64,000 bases of DNA from Streptomyces sp. WM4235 (GTDB taxonomy: Bacteria; Actinomycetota; Actinomycetes; Streptomycetales; Streptomycetaceae): contig NZ_LGDE01000204.1 of NCBI RefSeq assembly GCF_001279725.1, positions 1 through 64,000 of the forward strand, given 5' to 3'. Within the stretch, counting starts at the first letter, position 1, and every line of letters starts with the position of its first letter. Made by a program: the position numbers and the translations under genes. This document shows, piece after piece, positions 46,687 to 55,160 of this stretch. A model generated the notes under the pieces. The model was not told the DNA's origin and did not search any database. It saw only the letters and a list, made by a program, of their open reading frames with translations.

Positions 46687-48375
46687 ATGTCGGGGACGAA
46701 CGTGACCGACCACCGGAACCCTTCCCCCTGGCAGCGAATCAGCGCCGCCTCCGGCGGGGCGAATCGTTGGGTCGTCCTCGCCGTCCTCTGCGTCAGCCTC
46801 GTGCTCGTCGCGCTCGACGCGACGATCCTGCACGTCGCCGTTCCCGCCGTCACCGAGGACCTGCGCCCCGGCTCGATCGAGCTCCTCTGGATCGTCGACG
46901 CCTACCCGCTGGTCTGCGCCGCGCTGCTGATCCTCTTCGGCACCCTCGGGGACCGGGTCGGCCGCCGTCGGATCCTGCTCCTCGGTTACGGGCTCTTCGG
47001 CATCGCCTCCGCCATCGCCGCCCTCGCCGACAACGCCCAGGTCCTCATCGCCGCCCGCGCCCTGCTCGGCATCGGCGGGGCGATGATCATGCCGGCGACC
47101 CTGTCGATCCTGCGCCAGGTCTTCCCCGACCGGCGCGAGCGGGCCCTCGCCATCGGCATCTGGACCGCCGTCGCCGCCATCGGCGCGGCCAGCGGCCCCG
47201 TCCTCGGTGGCTTCCTCGTCCAGCACTACTGGTGGGGCTCCGTCTTCCTGATCAACATTCCGCTGATGGCACTGATCCTGCCGCTCGGGCGGTGGCTGCT
47301 TCCCGAGTCCAAGGGATCCACCGAGGGACCGTGGGACGTGCTCGGCGCGCTGATGGCCGCCGGCGGCGTGCTCGGGGCGGTCCTCGGGGTCAAGCGACTC
47401 GGCGCCGAACGGCAGCTCGTCGACCCCGAGGCGCTGGTCCCGCTGCTCCTCGGCGTGGCGCTGCTGATCATCTTCGTGCGCCGCCAGCGACGCCGCACCC
47501 ACCCGCTGATCGACATGCGGCTGTTCTCCCGCGCGGCCTTCACCACCTCCGTCGGCTGCATCGTGCTCGCCATGCTGGCCCTGGTCGGCCTGGAGCTGAT
47601 CGCCGTCCAGTACCTCCAGCTGGTGCTGCGCCTGAGCCCGCTGGAGACCGGCCTGCGGTTGCTGCCGCTGACCTTCGCCGCGATGGCCGCCGGCGCCACC
47701 GGCTCGTACACCCTGCAACGGGTCGGCCCGCGCACGATGGTCTCGCTGGGCTTCCTGCTCACCGCCTGCGCCGTGCTCCTGCTGACGCTCATGGGGCAGC
47801 AGGACCGGCCCGTCCTGCTCACCGTCGGGTTCATCCTGCTCGGCTTCGGCCTCCAGACCACGCTGTTCGCCGCCTACGAGTCGATGCTGAGCGAGGCCCC
47901 GGCGGCCACCGCCGGCGGCGCGGCCTCGATCGGCGAGACCTCGTACCAGCTCGGCGCGGGCATGGGCATCGCGCTGCTGGGCAGTGTCATGAACGCGGCC
48001 TACGCGCCGGGCCTCGCGCACGTTCCGGGGGTCTCGGCGGCCGAGTCCGCCGACGCCGCCAACTCGCTGGGCGAGGCCTACCAGATCGCGGCGCACCTCG
48101 GCGGTCCCGCCGGCGCCGCGCTGTACGCCGCCGCCCGGCACTCGTTCGTCCACGGCCTGCACGTGACGCTGGTGGTCAGCGCCGGGCTGCTGTTCGCCGG
48201 CGCGGTCATGGCGCTGAAGCTGCCGCGCACGATGGACTGCGCCGCCGACGCGGACGCCGGCGAACCGTTGCGGCTGCCCGCGCAGGCGACGACCGCGACC
48301 CCCGCAGGCGAGTCCGCCGCGCGGATCCCCGGTCAGGCGCACGCCGAGTGCGACCCGGCCGCCCGCTCGGCCTGA
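46687..48375 (+). CDS. MFS drug exporter, DHA2 family (14 TM)
   Basis: The product is 562 aa from ATG 46687 with GGGAGG 8 nt upstream. It has fourteen hydrophobic segments. Motif D1 is LVALDATILHVAVPAV, motif A is GDRVGRRRILLLG, and motif C is ASGPVLGGFLVQHYWWGSVFLINIP. This matches EmrB/QacA-type proton antiporters. The cytoplasmic C-tail is ~50 residues of Ala/Pro. Longer in-frame starts exist upstream but overlap the divergent gene. The substrate is unknown. Confidence 0.93.
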   Translation: MSGTNVTDHRNPSPWQRISAASGGANRWVVLAVLCVSLVLVALDATILHVAVPAVTEDLRPGSIELLWIVDAYPLVCAALLILFGTLGDRVGRRRILLLGYGLFGIASAIAALADNAQVLIAARALLGIGGAMIMPATLSILRQVFPDRRERALAIGIWTAVAAIGAASGPVLGGFLVQHYWWGSVFLINIPLMALILPLGRWLLPESKGSTEGPWDVLGALMAAGGVLGAVLGVKRLGAERQLVDPEALVPLLLGVALLIIFVRRQRRRTHPLIDMRLFSRAAFTTSVGCIVLAMLALVGLELIAVQYLQLVLRLSPLETGLRLLPLTFAAMAAGATGSYTLQRVGPRTMVSLGFLLTACAVLLLTLMGQQDRPVLLTVGFILLGFGLQTTLFAAYESMLSEAPAATAGGAASIGETSYQLGAGMGIALLGSVMNAAYAPGLAHVPGVSAAESADAANSLGEAYQIAAHLGGPAGAALYAAARHSFVHGLHVTLVVSAGLLFAGAVMALKLPRTMDCAADADAGEPLRLPAQATTATPAGESAARIPGQAHAECDPAARSA

Positions 48376-48480
48376 CACCCGGCCCGACCGGCACCCCCGC
48401 AGGTGGGGGTGGACCGGGGGCGGGGTCGCGGACACACTGACACCGCCAGGTTTCCGTCCCTCAGGCCGCCGGGAGGCCAC

Positions 48481-49650
48481 GTGTCCTTCGTACCCACCGA
48501 TCCGCTCGGGATCGACGAGCTGCTCAGCCCCGAGGACCTCGCGGTCCGCGACACCGTCCGGGACTGGGCCGCCGACCGGGTGCTGCCGCACATCGCCGAG
48601 TGGTACGAGAACGGCGAGCTGCCCGGGATCCGGGAACTCGCCCGGGAACTCGGCTCGATCGGCGCGCTCGGGATGTCGCTGACCGGATACGGGTGCGCCG
48701 GCGCCTCCGCCGTGCAGTACGGCCTGGCCTGCCTGGAGCTGGAGGCCGCAGACTCCGGCATCCGCTCGCTGGTCTCCGTACAGGGCTCGTTGGCCATGTA
48801 CGCGATCTGGAAGTACGGCTCCGAGGAGCAGAAGGAGCGCTGGCTGCCCGGCATGGCCGCCGGCGAGCTCATCGGCTGCTTCGGCCTGACCGAACCCGAC
48901 GTCGGTTCGGACCCCGCCGCGATGCGCACGTACGCCAAGCGCGACGGCACCGACTGGGTGTTGACCGGCCGCAAGATGTGGATCACCAACGGGTCGGTGG
49001 CCGCCGTCGCCGTGGTGTGGGCGCAGACCGACGAGGGCATCCGCGGTTTCGCCGTGCCCACCGACAGTGCCGGGTTCTCCGCGCCCGAGATCAAGCACAA
49101 GTGGTCCCTGCGCGCCTCGGTGACCAGCGAGCTGGTGATGGACGACGTACGCCTGCCCGCGGACGCGGTGCTTCCGGGCGTCACCGGGCTCAAGGGGCCG
49201 CTGGGCTGTCTCAGCCACGCGCGGTACGGGATCGTCTGGGGCTCCATGGGCGCGGCGCGCGCCTCCTTCGAGTCCGCGCTCGACTACGCGAAGACCCGGG
49301 AGCAGTTCGGAAGGCCGATCGGCGGCTTCCAGCTCACCCAGGCCAAGCTCGCGGACATGGCACTGGAACTCCACAAGGGCATCCTGCTCGCCCACCACCT
49401 GGGGCGCCGCATGGACGCGGGAACCCTGCGGCCGGAGCAGATCAGTTTCGGCAAACTCAACAACGTCCGCGAGGCCATCGACATCTGCCGCACCGCGCGG
49501 ACCATCCTCGGCGCGAACGGGATCTCCCTGGAATATCCCGTGATGCGGCACGCCACCAACCTCGAATCGGTCCTCACCTACGAGGGCACCGTCGAGATGC
49601 ACCAATTGGTGCTGGGCAAGGCACTCACCGGGCTCGACGCCTTCCGGTGA
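48481..49650 (+). CDS. acyl-CoA dehydrogenase, glutaryl-CoA dehydrogenase-like
   Basis: The product is 389 aa from GTG 48481 with GGGAGG 4 nt upstream. FAD/substrate motifs: GCFGLTEPDVGSDPAAM, WITNGSVAAVAVVWAQ and FGRPIGGFQLTQAKLADM. The C-terminal LTYEGTVEMHQLVLGKALTG carries the catalytic Glu in the TYEGT context typical of glutaryl-CoA dehydrogenases. The probable reaction is glutaryl-CoA to crotonyl-CoA plus CO2 in lysine/tryptophan breakdown. It is monocistronic and convergent with the SepF-like gene. Confidence 0.92.
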   Translation: MSFVPTDPLGIDELLSPEDLAVRDTVRDWAADRVLPHIAEWYENGELPGIRELARELGSIGALGMSLTGYGCAGASAVQYGLACLELEAADSGIRSLVSVQGSLAMYAIWKYGSEEQKERWLPGMAAGELIGCFGLTEPDVGSDPAAMRTYAKRDGTDWVLTGRKMWITNGSVAAVAVVWAQTDEGIRGFAVPTDSAGFSAPEIKHKWSLRASVTSELVMDDVRLPADAVLPGVTGLKGPLGCLSHARYGIVWGSMGAARASFESALDYAKTREQFGRPIGGFQLTQAKLADMALELHKGILLAHHLGRRMDAGTLRPEQISFGKLNNVREAIDICRTARTILGANGISLEYPVMRHATNLESVLTYEGTVEMHQLVLGKALTGLDAFR

Positions 49651-49659
49651 GGGCCCGGC

Positions 49660-50121
49660 TCAGCTCTGGTTGAAGAAGTCGCGGGAGCGCCCACCGGGCT
49701 CGCCGCTGACGATCTGGGTGTCGGCCGGGGTCAGGAGGAAGACCCTGGTCGCCACCCGCTCGATCGATCCGCGCAGGCCGAAGGTCAGACCGGCCGCGAA
49801 GTCGACCACGCGCTTCGCGTCGCCCGGGTCCATCGACGACAGGTTCACGATGACCGGGACGCCCTCGCGGAACAGCTCGCCGATGCCGCGGGCGTCACGG
49901 AAGCCGTCGGGCGTCACCGTCGCGATCCGCCGACCCTGCTCGACCGCGGACTCCGAGGCCACCTTGACGCGCGGGTCGGTGACCCACTGGTCACCGGGGC
50001 CCGAGACGGACCCGCCCTGCTGGCGCTCCACCGCCTCCGCGTAGTCGTCGTCGTAGTACCGCTCGTCGTCGTTGTCTTCCACGAGACCCAACCAGGCACT
50101 CGCCTTGCGCACCGAACCCAT
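49660..50121 (-). CDS. SepF-like cell division protein (SflA-type paralogue)
   Basis: The product is 153 aa from ATG 50121. The N-terminal amphipathic membrane-targeting helix [16 protein letters not shown] is followed by an acidic linker. The SepF/DUF552 core (residues ~75-150) has [55 protein letters not shown]. Streptomyces have three SepF-like proteins. This one is outside the ftsZ cluster, and its neighbourhood resembles that of S. coelicolor SflA (recall). It likely binds FtsZ or SepF. Confidence 0.88.
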   Translation of the reverse strand: MGSVRKASAWLGLVEDNDDERYYDDDYAEAVERQQGGSVSGPGDQWVTDPRVKVASESAVEQGRRIATVTPDGFRDARGIGELFREGVPVIVNLSSMDPGDAKRVVDFAAGLTFGLRGSIERVATRVFLLTPADTQIVSGEPGGRSRDFFNQS

Positions 50122-50405
50122 GGACGCCTCCTTTCACCGCGGTCAGTTGTCTTCTCTCCGCTGCCCCTATGGTCGTCCATGATGCTGACAACGCGCCAAG
50201 TGGATAGCCGCCGCGCCGGCTTTTCGTGACGGTACTGGTGCAGAACATTCGTTGCACGACTAAGGTGCGCGACGGCCTACCGCTGCTGACTGAGTGAAAA
50301 TACGACCGCCGCCTCCTTTCGGGTGATGCGCTGGTGCGTACGGGTGACCGGGATGGCTCGATACCATGCCCGGAAAGCACACGCATGACACACGGGGGAA
50401 GCAGA

Positions 50406-51680
50406 TTGTTCGGCATCGTCAGACCTTGCACGCACCGGCTGGGGGAGCGCTTCAAGACCGAGTGGATGGCTCATCTCTGCGGTCTCTGCCTGGCACTTCG
50501 CGGTGACCACGGACAGTTCGCCAGGATCGTGACCAACTACGACGGCCTGCTGGTATCCGTTCTGACGGAGGCTCAGTCCGGTCCGGATCCGCGGGCGCGA
50601 CGCACCGCCGGCCCCTGCCCGCTGCGCGGTATGCGCACCGCAGCCGTCGCCAAGGGGGAGGGCGCGCGTCTCGCGGCGGCCGTCTCGCTCGTGCTGGCCT
50701 CCGCGAAGGTGCGCGACCACGTCGCCGACCGGGACGGGCTGTTGGCCCGGGCGCCGATCGCCGCCGCCGCGCGCAAGGTGGCCCGGGGCTGGGACCGGGC
50801 CGGCGCCCGCACCGGGGCCTCGCTCGGCTTCGACACGGCCGTGCTCGTCGACGCCGTGGACCGGCAGGGCGGCATCGAGGTGCTGGCCGGAATCGGCACA
50901 CCCGTGCTGGTGGTGACGGAGCCGACGGAGACCGCGACCGCCGCCGCTTTCGCGCATACCGCGGTCCTCGCGGGACGGCCAGGCAACACCGTCCCGCTCG
51001 CCGAGGCGGGCCGGTACTTCGGCCGGCTCGCGCACCTGCTGGACGCCGTGGAGGACCAGCGGGCGGACGCCGCCGCCGGTGCCTGGAACCCGCTCACCGC
51101 CACCGGCACCTCCCTCACCGAGGCGCGCAGGCTCTGTGACGACGCCCTGCGCGGCATCCGGCTGGCACTGCGCGAGGTGGAGTTCGCGGACGCCGGTCTC
51201 GCCCACCGCCTGCTGGTGCACGAGCTGCGCACCTCGGTCGACCGGGCCTTCGGCACGACCGCCTGCGGTCACACGGGCGACCACGCCGCCGTGAACTCCG
51301 GCGGGGGCTTCGGCCCGGCCCCGCAGGGCTACGACGCCCCGGGCGCGGGGAACCCGTACGGCGGCGGGAACCCGTACGCGCCGGGCACCCCGTACGCCCC
51401 CGGGGGCCCCGGGACTCCTCCGCCGATGGGGCCGGGCGGGCCGGGAGGCGGCGGTGGCGGCGGGCTGCCTCCACAGCGACCGCGCCGCGGTCTGCTCGCG
51501 GGCTGCGCGGTGGCCGTCGGGCTCTTCTGCACCTGCCAACTCTGCTGCACGGAGCACGAGGGTCCGTGGTCCCGGCAGAAGAGGGACCCGTGGTGCGACG
51601 GCTGCGACTGCTGTGACGGGTGCGACTGCTGTGACAGCTGCGGTGACGGGTGCTGCTGCTGCCCCTGCGACGGCTGCTGA
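50406..51680 (+). CDS. DUF5685 family protein with Cys-packed C-terminal tail
   Basis: The product is 424 aa from TTG 50406 (MFGIVRPCTHRLGERFKTEWMAHL), the family N-terminus; GGGGG lies 7 nt upstream. ATG 50385 would add 7 residues. The N-terminal CxxC is in HLCGLCLALRGDHG. It has a helical body, then a Gly/Pro-rich linker (GNPYGGGNPYAPGTPY) and one hydrophobic segment (RGLLAGCAVAVGLFCTC). The last 30 residues hold 14 Cys spaced by Asp/Gly. The tail could bind metal or be palmitoylated/assembled. The function is unknown. Confidence 0.8.
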   Translation: MFGIVRPCTHRLGERFKTEWMAHLCGLCLALRGDHGQFARIVTNYDGLLVSVLTEAQSGPDPRARRTAGPCPLRGMRTAAVAKGEGARLAAAVSLVLASAKVRDHVADRDGLLARAPIAAAARKVARGWDRAGARTGASLGFDTAVLVDAVDRQGGIEVLAGIGTPVLVVTEPTETATAAAFAHTAVLAGRPGNTVPLAEAGRYFGRLAHLLDAVEDQRADAAAGAWNPLTATGTSLTEARRLCDDALRGIRLALREVEFADAGLAHRLLVHELRTSVDRAFGTTACGHTGDHAAVNSGGGFGPAPQGYDAPGAGNPYGGGNPYAPGTPYAPGGPGTPPPMGPGGPGGGGGGGLPPQRPRRGLLAGCAVAVGLFCTCQLCCTEHEGPWSRQKRDPWCDGCDCCDGCDCCDSCGDGCCCCPCDGC

Positions 51681-51759
51681 GCCTCCCTCAGATATTTCCC
51701 AGGTCCGGACGGGGTACCCCGCGGTTCCCGTCCGGACCGGCGTGGAAGGGTTGAGCGGC

Positions 51760-52578
51760 ATGAACCATGACGACGACACCGACCCCGAGACCGCCTGGCG
51801 GCGCTGGCACGAGCACCGGGTGGCGACCGTGTCCGCCCCGCACGGGCCCCTCGCGCTGACCGGTACCCACTGGCTCGCCGACTACCCGGAAGGTCGAATT
51901 CCGGCCGTTCCCGGGGAATGGCGCACCACCGACGCGGGGGTGGCCCTGCACGCCGACCCCGAGGACGGGCTGCGCCTCGACGGCGCCCCCTTCACCGGCG
52001 ACGCCGTGCTCGCGGCCGACGAGGCGCCGCCCTCGCACTCCCGGATCTCCGCGGGCGACCTCCGGATCGTGGTGATCCGGCGGGAGGGGGAGTGGGCGGT
52101 GCGCGTCTTCGACCCGGCCTCCGAGGCCCGGCGGGACTTCACCGGCATCGAGGCCGGCCCGTACCACCCGGAACTCGCCCTCCCGGGGCGCTTTCGACCG
52201 TACGGCCGGGACCGGACGGTCCAGGTCGAGAACGCCGACGGGCGGGCTCGCGGGCTCGGTCTCGGCGGGGAACTGGTCTTCACCCACGACGGCGTGGAAC
52301 ACGCCCTCCAGGTGGCCGTGGACGAGGAGGACGGGAGCCTGTGGGCCGTCTTCGGTGACGCCACCGGTGGGGTGTCCAGCTACCGGTTCCGCTTCCTCAA
52401 GCCCGGGATCCCCGGCGAGGACGGCTCGATCACCGTGGACTTCAACCGGGCCCAGCTGCCGCCGTGCGCCTTCGCGGACCACTTCATCTGTCCGTTCCCG
52501 CCACCCGGGAACACGCTGCCGTTCGAGGTTCCGGCGGGTGAGCGGAGGCTGAAAGCCGCTCTTGTCGCGGGAATCTGA
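51760..52578 (+). CDS. DUF1684 family protein
   Basis: The product is 272 aa from ATG 51760 (GGAAGGG upstream). The N-terminal AWRRWHEHRVATVSAPHGPLALTGTHWL is the DUF1684 lead. The C-terminal FLKPGIPGEDGSITVDFNRAQLPPCAFADHFICPFPPPGN is its most conserved block, with two Cys near its end. It is beta-rich with no signal peptide. The role is unknown. Confidence 0.88.
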   Translation: MNHDDDTDPETAWRRWHEHRVATVSAPHGPLALTGTHWLADYPEGRIPAVPGEWRTTDAGVALHADPEDGLRLDGAPFTGDAVLAADEAPPSHSRISAGDLRIVVIRREGEWAVRVFDPASEARRDFTGIEAGPYHPELALPGRFRPYGRDRTVQVENADGRARGLGLGGELVFTHDGVEHALQVAVDEEDGSLWAVFGDATGGVSSYRFRFLKPGIPGEDGSITVDFNRAQLPPCAFADHFICPFPPPGNTLPFEVPAGERRLKAALVAGI

Positions 52579-52619
52579 CGCCAGGACACTCCCGAAAGCG
52601 TCTCTCACGAGGCTTGTCA

Positions 52620-52655
52620 GGGGCACGGCGAACGGGCTTGCGCCCGTCGTGCCCC
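52620..52655 (+). terminator. terminator hairpin after the DUF1684 gene
   Basis: GGGGCACG...ACGGGC-TTGC-GCCCGT-CGTGCCCC, a 14-bp stem with a 4-nt bulge. Confidence 0.65.
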
Positions 52656-52728
52656 CGACCGCCTCTCTCCCGGGCTCCGGCACCCCCACCACCGCCGGGC
52701 CCCCCATCCCCTCCGGGAGGACGAGTCA

Positions 52729-53604
52729 GTGAGAATCCAGAGCATCACCCGAATCAAGCTTCTCGCGGCGGCCACCGGCCTGGCCGCCGTCGCCGCGCTC
52801 GGCGCACCCGCCACGGCGAGCGCCGACAGCGGCTTCAGCGCCGATCGCCTCGCCTCGGCCGGGGCATCCGTCCTGCGCGCCGACGTGGCGGGCACGGCCT
52901 GGCACACCGACCCCGCCAACGGAACCCTCGTGGTCACCGCGGACTCCAGGGTGTCGGCCGCCGACATCGCCAGGATCCGCCGCGAGGCGGGCGCCGACGC
53001 CGGCGCCCTGCGCATCGAGCGCACCCCGGGCAGGCTGACGAAACTCCTGTCCGGCGGCGACGCCATCTACGCGTCGAGCTGGCGCTGTTCGCTCGGCTTC
53101 AACGTGCGCAGCGGCAGCACCTACTACATCCTGACCGCCGGCCACTGCACCGACGGAGCCGGTACCTGGTGGAGCAACTCCGCCCACACCACCGTCATCG
53201 GCCCCACCGTCGGCTCCAGCTTCCCGACCAATGACTACGGCCTGATCAAGTACAACAGCAGCACCCCGATCCCGCCGGGCACCGTCGGCAGCCAGGACAT
53301 CACCAGTGCCGTCAACGCCACCACCGGCATGTCCGTCACCCGGCGCGGCTCCACCACCGGCATCCACAGCGGCTCCGTCACCGGCCTCAACGCCACCGTC
53401 AACTACGGCGGCGGCGACATCGTCTACGGCATGATCCGCACCAACGTCTGCGCCGAGCCCGGCGACAGCGGCGGCCCGCTCTACTCCGGCAGCCGTGCCG
53501 TGGGTCTCACCTCCGGCGGCAGCGGCAACTGCTCCTCCGGTGGAACGACCTTCTTCCAGCCCGTCGTGGAAGCCCTGAACGCCTACGGCGTCAGCGTCTA
53601 CTGA
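52729..53604 (+). CDS. streptogrisin-type S1 serine protease, secreted
   Basis: The product is 291 aa from GTG 52729 with GGGAGG upstream. The signal peptide ([20 protein letters not shown], cleavage near residue 32) is followed by a short propeptide to ~residue 110. The mature protease starts near [12 protein letters not shown]. Catalytic triad: His in TAGHCT, Asp in TNDYGLIKY, Ser in [12 protein letters not shown]. Cys pairs are at CSLGF/GHC and NVC/GNC. This matches SGPA/SGPB and alpha-lytic protease relatives. The propeptide is shorter than in alpha-lytic protease. Confidence 0.95.
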   Translation: MRIQSITRIKLLAAATGLAAVAALGAPATASADSGFSADRLASAGASVLRADVAGTAWHTDPANGTLVVTADSRVSAADIARIRREAGADAGALRIERTPGRLTKLLSGGDAIYASSWRCSLGFNVRSGSTYYILTAGHCTDGAGTWWSNSAHTTVIGPTVGSSFPTNDYGLIKYNSSTPIPPGTVGSQDITSAVNATTGMSVTRRGSTTGIHSGSVTGLNATVNYGGGDIVYGMIRTNVCAEPGDSGGPLYSGSRAVGLTSGGSGNCSSGGTTFFQPVVEALNAYGVSVY

Positions 53605-53625
53605 CCCGCGCGCCCCCGCTCGACC

Positions 53626-53662
53626 CCTGGACGTCCTCCCGCCTTCTGGGAGGATGTCCAGG
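53626..53662 (+). terminator. protease terminator hairpin
   Basis: A 15-bp stem (53626-53640 with 53648-53662, one G-U pair) and 7-nt loop, between the protease and the SLOG gene. Confidence 0.75.
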
Positions 53663-53684
53663 CGTCCACGGGGGAGGATTCCGC

Positions 53685-54164
53685 ATGAAACGTATCGGCG
53701 TGACCGGACACCGGTCGATTCCCATCGAGGTGCTCGACCACGTGAGGGACGGCCTGCGGGCCGTCCTCGACGGCCACGACGGACCGCTGGAGGCCTTCTC
53801 CAGCCTCGCCGAGGGAGCGGACCAACTGTTCGCCGACATCGCGCTGGAATGCGGCGCGGACCTCACCGTGGTGATCCCCAGCGGCGACTACGAGGAGACC
53901 TTCGAGGGCGCCGAGTCCCTGGCCCACTACCGACGGCTCAAGCACCGGGCGGCCCAGGAGATCCGGATGGCCTTCGACCGGTCCACGGACGAGGCCTACT
54001 ACGCGGCCGGCACCTTCATCGCGGACTCCTGCGACCGGCTCGTCGCCGTCTGGGACGGGCTGCCCGCCCGCGGGCACGGCGGCACCGGCGAGATCGTCGC
54101 CTACGCGCGAGCGCTCGGCAAGCCCGTCACCGTCGTCTGGCGCGAGGGCGTGACCCGGGTCTGA
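53685..54164 (+). CDS. SLOG-superfamily protein
   Basis: The product is 159 aa from ATG 53685 with GGAGG upstream. The Rossmann-like N-terminus MKRIGVTGHRSIP is followed by FSSLAEGADQLFADIALECGADLTVVIPSGDYEETF and a C-terminal strand-helix GGTGEIVAYARALGKPVTVVW. These are the SLOG/YspA signatures of nucleotide-derived-ligand sensors or processors. It converges on the SLATT gene with 23 nt between stops, so the two form a SLOG-SLATT neighbourhood. Confidence 0.8.
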   Translation: MKRIGVTGHRSIPIEVLDHVRDGLRAVLDGHDGPLEAFSSLAEGADQLFADIALECGADLTVVIPSGDYEETFEGAESLAHYRRLKHRAAQEIRMAFDRSTDEAYYAAGTFIADSCDRLVAVWDGLPARGHGGTGEIVAYARALGKPVTVVWREGVTRV

Positions 54165-54187
54165 GCCACACCCTCCCGCCACGGACG

Positions 54188-55096
54188 TCAACTGCTGTGT
54201 CGCGCGAGCCAGTCCGTGTGCTGCGGAGACACGTAGCGTTCCGTCTCGTACACCGAGGAAGGCCACTGGGCCTCGGTGATCGTCGTCTGCATCACGACCA
54301 TCATCGCCGACAGGTCCTGCTCGATCAGGGTGTGCGCCTCGATCAGCGGATGGTGCCGGCGCACCTCGTTCCAGGCGATGCCGGCCGCCGCCGCCGCGCT
54401 GAGCAGCCCCGTCAGCCGCGGCCCCGGACCCGAACCGAAGGCCCCCAACAGGGCGAACAACAGACCCAGGCACGTCAACAGCACGATGGTCCACGACCAC
54501 AGGGCGGTCGCCCGACGCGACACCTCCGTCTTGCGCTGGTACCAGTTGCGCTGCTCGATCAGCCGATCCCGGACGTACGTCTCCCGGCGCACGTGGTAGC
54601 CCAGACCGCGCAACCGGTGCATCGCCCCCGTGATCTCCCCGCCCTCCGGCACCGCGCCCGAGACCCGGGGATCCTCCCAGCCCATCTTGCGCAGCTCGTC
54701 CAGGCCCTTCTCCAAACGGGTCCGGTACGTCGCCTCCGGCCCGGCGACGTCACTGCCGAACGGCGCCCCGTGCACGGCGTACCGCCAGGCCAGGGACTTG
54801 ATGAACTCGGCCGCGCTCCGGTTCAGCTGCCACTGGGGCCGGGCCCGGCGCCGGGTCGCCCGGATGCCCACCCCCAGGACACCGGCGTACGCCAGCGCGC
54901 TGATCGCCCCGAACAGTCGCAGCGATCCCACGGTCGGTCCCGCGGGCAGGGCGGCGGCTCCCGCCGCGACGACGAGCAGCACCAGCTGGGCGCGCGTGGC
55001 CTGGGTGGACTCCCGCTGTCGGGAGATCGCCGCCTGATCGGTGTGGTGGAAGAGGGCCGGCAGGTCCTCGTTTCGAAAGGTCATGCTGTCGCTCAC
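54188..55096 (-). CDS. DUF4231/SLATT-domain membrane protein
   Basis: The product is 302 aa from GTG 55096; ATG 55084 is an alternative. An early TM pair (AQLVLLVVAAGAAALPAG and FGAISALAYAGVLGVGI) and a second pair (WSWTIVLLTCLGLLFALLGAF and LSAAAAAGIAWNEV) are joined by long amphipathic helices. AAEFIKSLAWRYAVHGAPF is the DUF4231 signature. SLATT proteins are predicted pore-forming effectors paired with nucleotide-sensor systems. The start lies 64 nt after the fxsT stop, so it is probably the last gene of the fxs operon. Confidence 0.8.
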   Translation of the reverse strand: MSDSMTFRNEDLPALFHHTDQAAISRQRESTQATRAQLVLLVVAAGAAALPAGPTVGSLRLFGAISALAYAGVLGVGIRATRRRARPQWQLNRSAAEFIKSLAWRYAVHGAPFGSDVAGPEATYRTRLEKGLDELRKMGWEDPRVSGAVPEGGEITGAMHRLRGLGYHVRRETYVRDRLIEQRNWYQRKTEVSRRATALWSWTIVLLTCLGLLFALLGAFGSGPGPRLTGLLSAAAAAGIAWNEVRRHHPLIEAHTLIEQDLSAMMVVMQTTITEAQWPSSVYETERYVSPQHTDWLARHSS

Positions 55097-55160
55097 AGCG
55101 AACCCCCCAGGCTGCTGTCGGGGTGGAGGGCGACCCGTGCGGGGGCCGCCCTCCGTCGGA

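Noticed and set aside
46576..49605. 1,009-codon open frame on the minus strand
   Set aside because: It runs antisense across the MFS and acyl-CoA dehydrogenase genes and their intergenic gap. No motif is seen.
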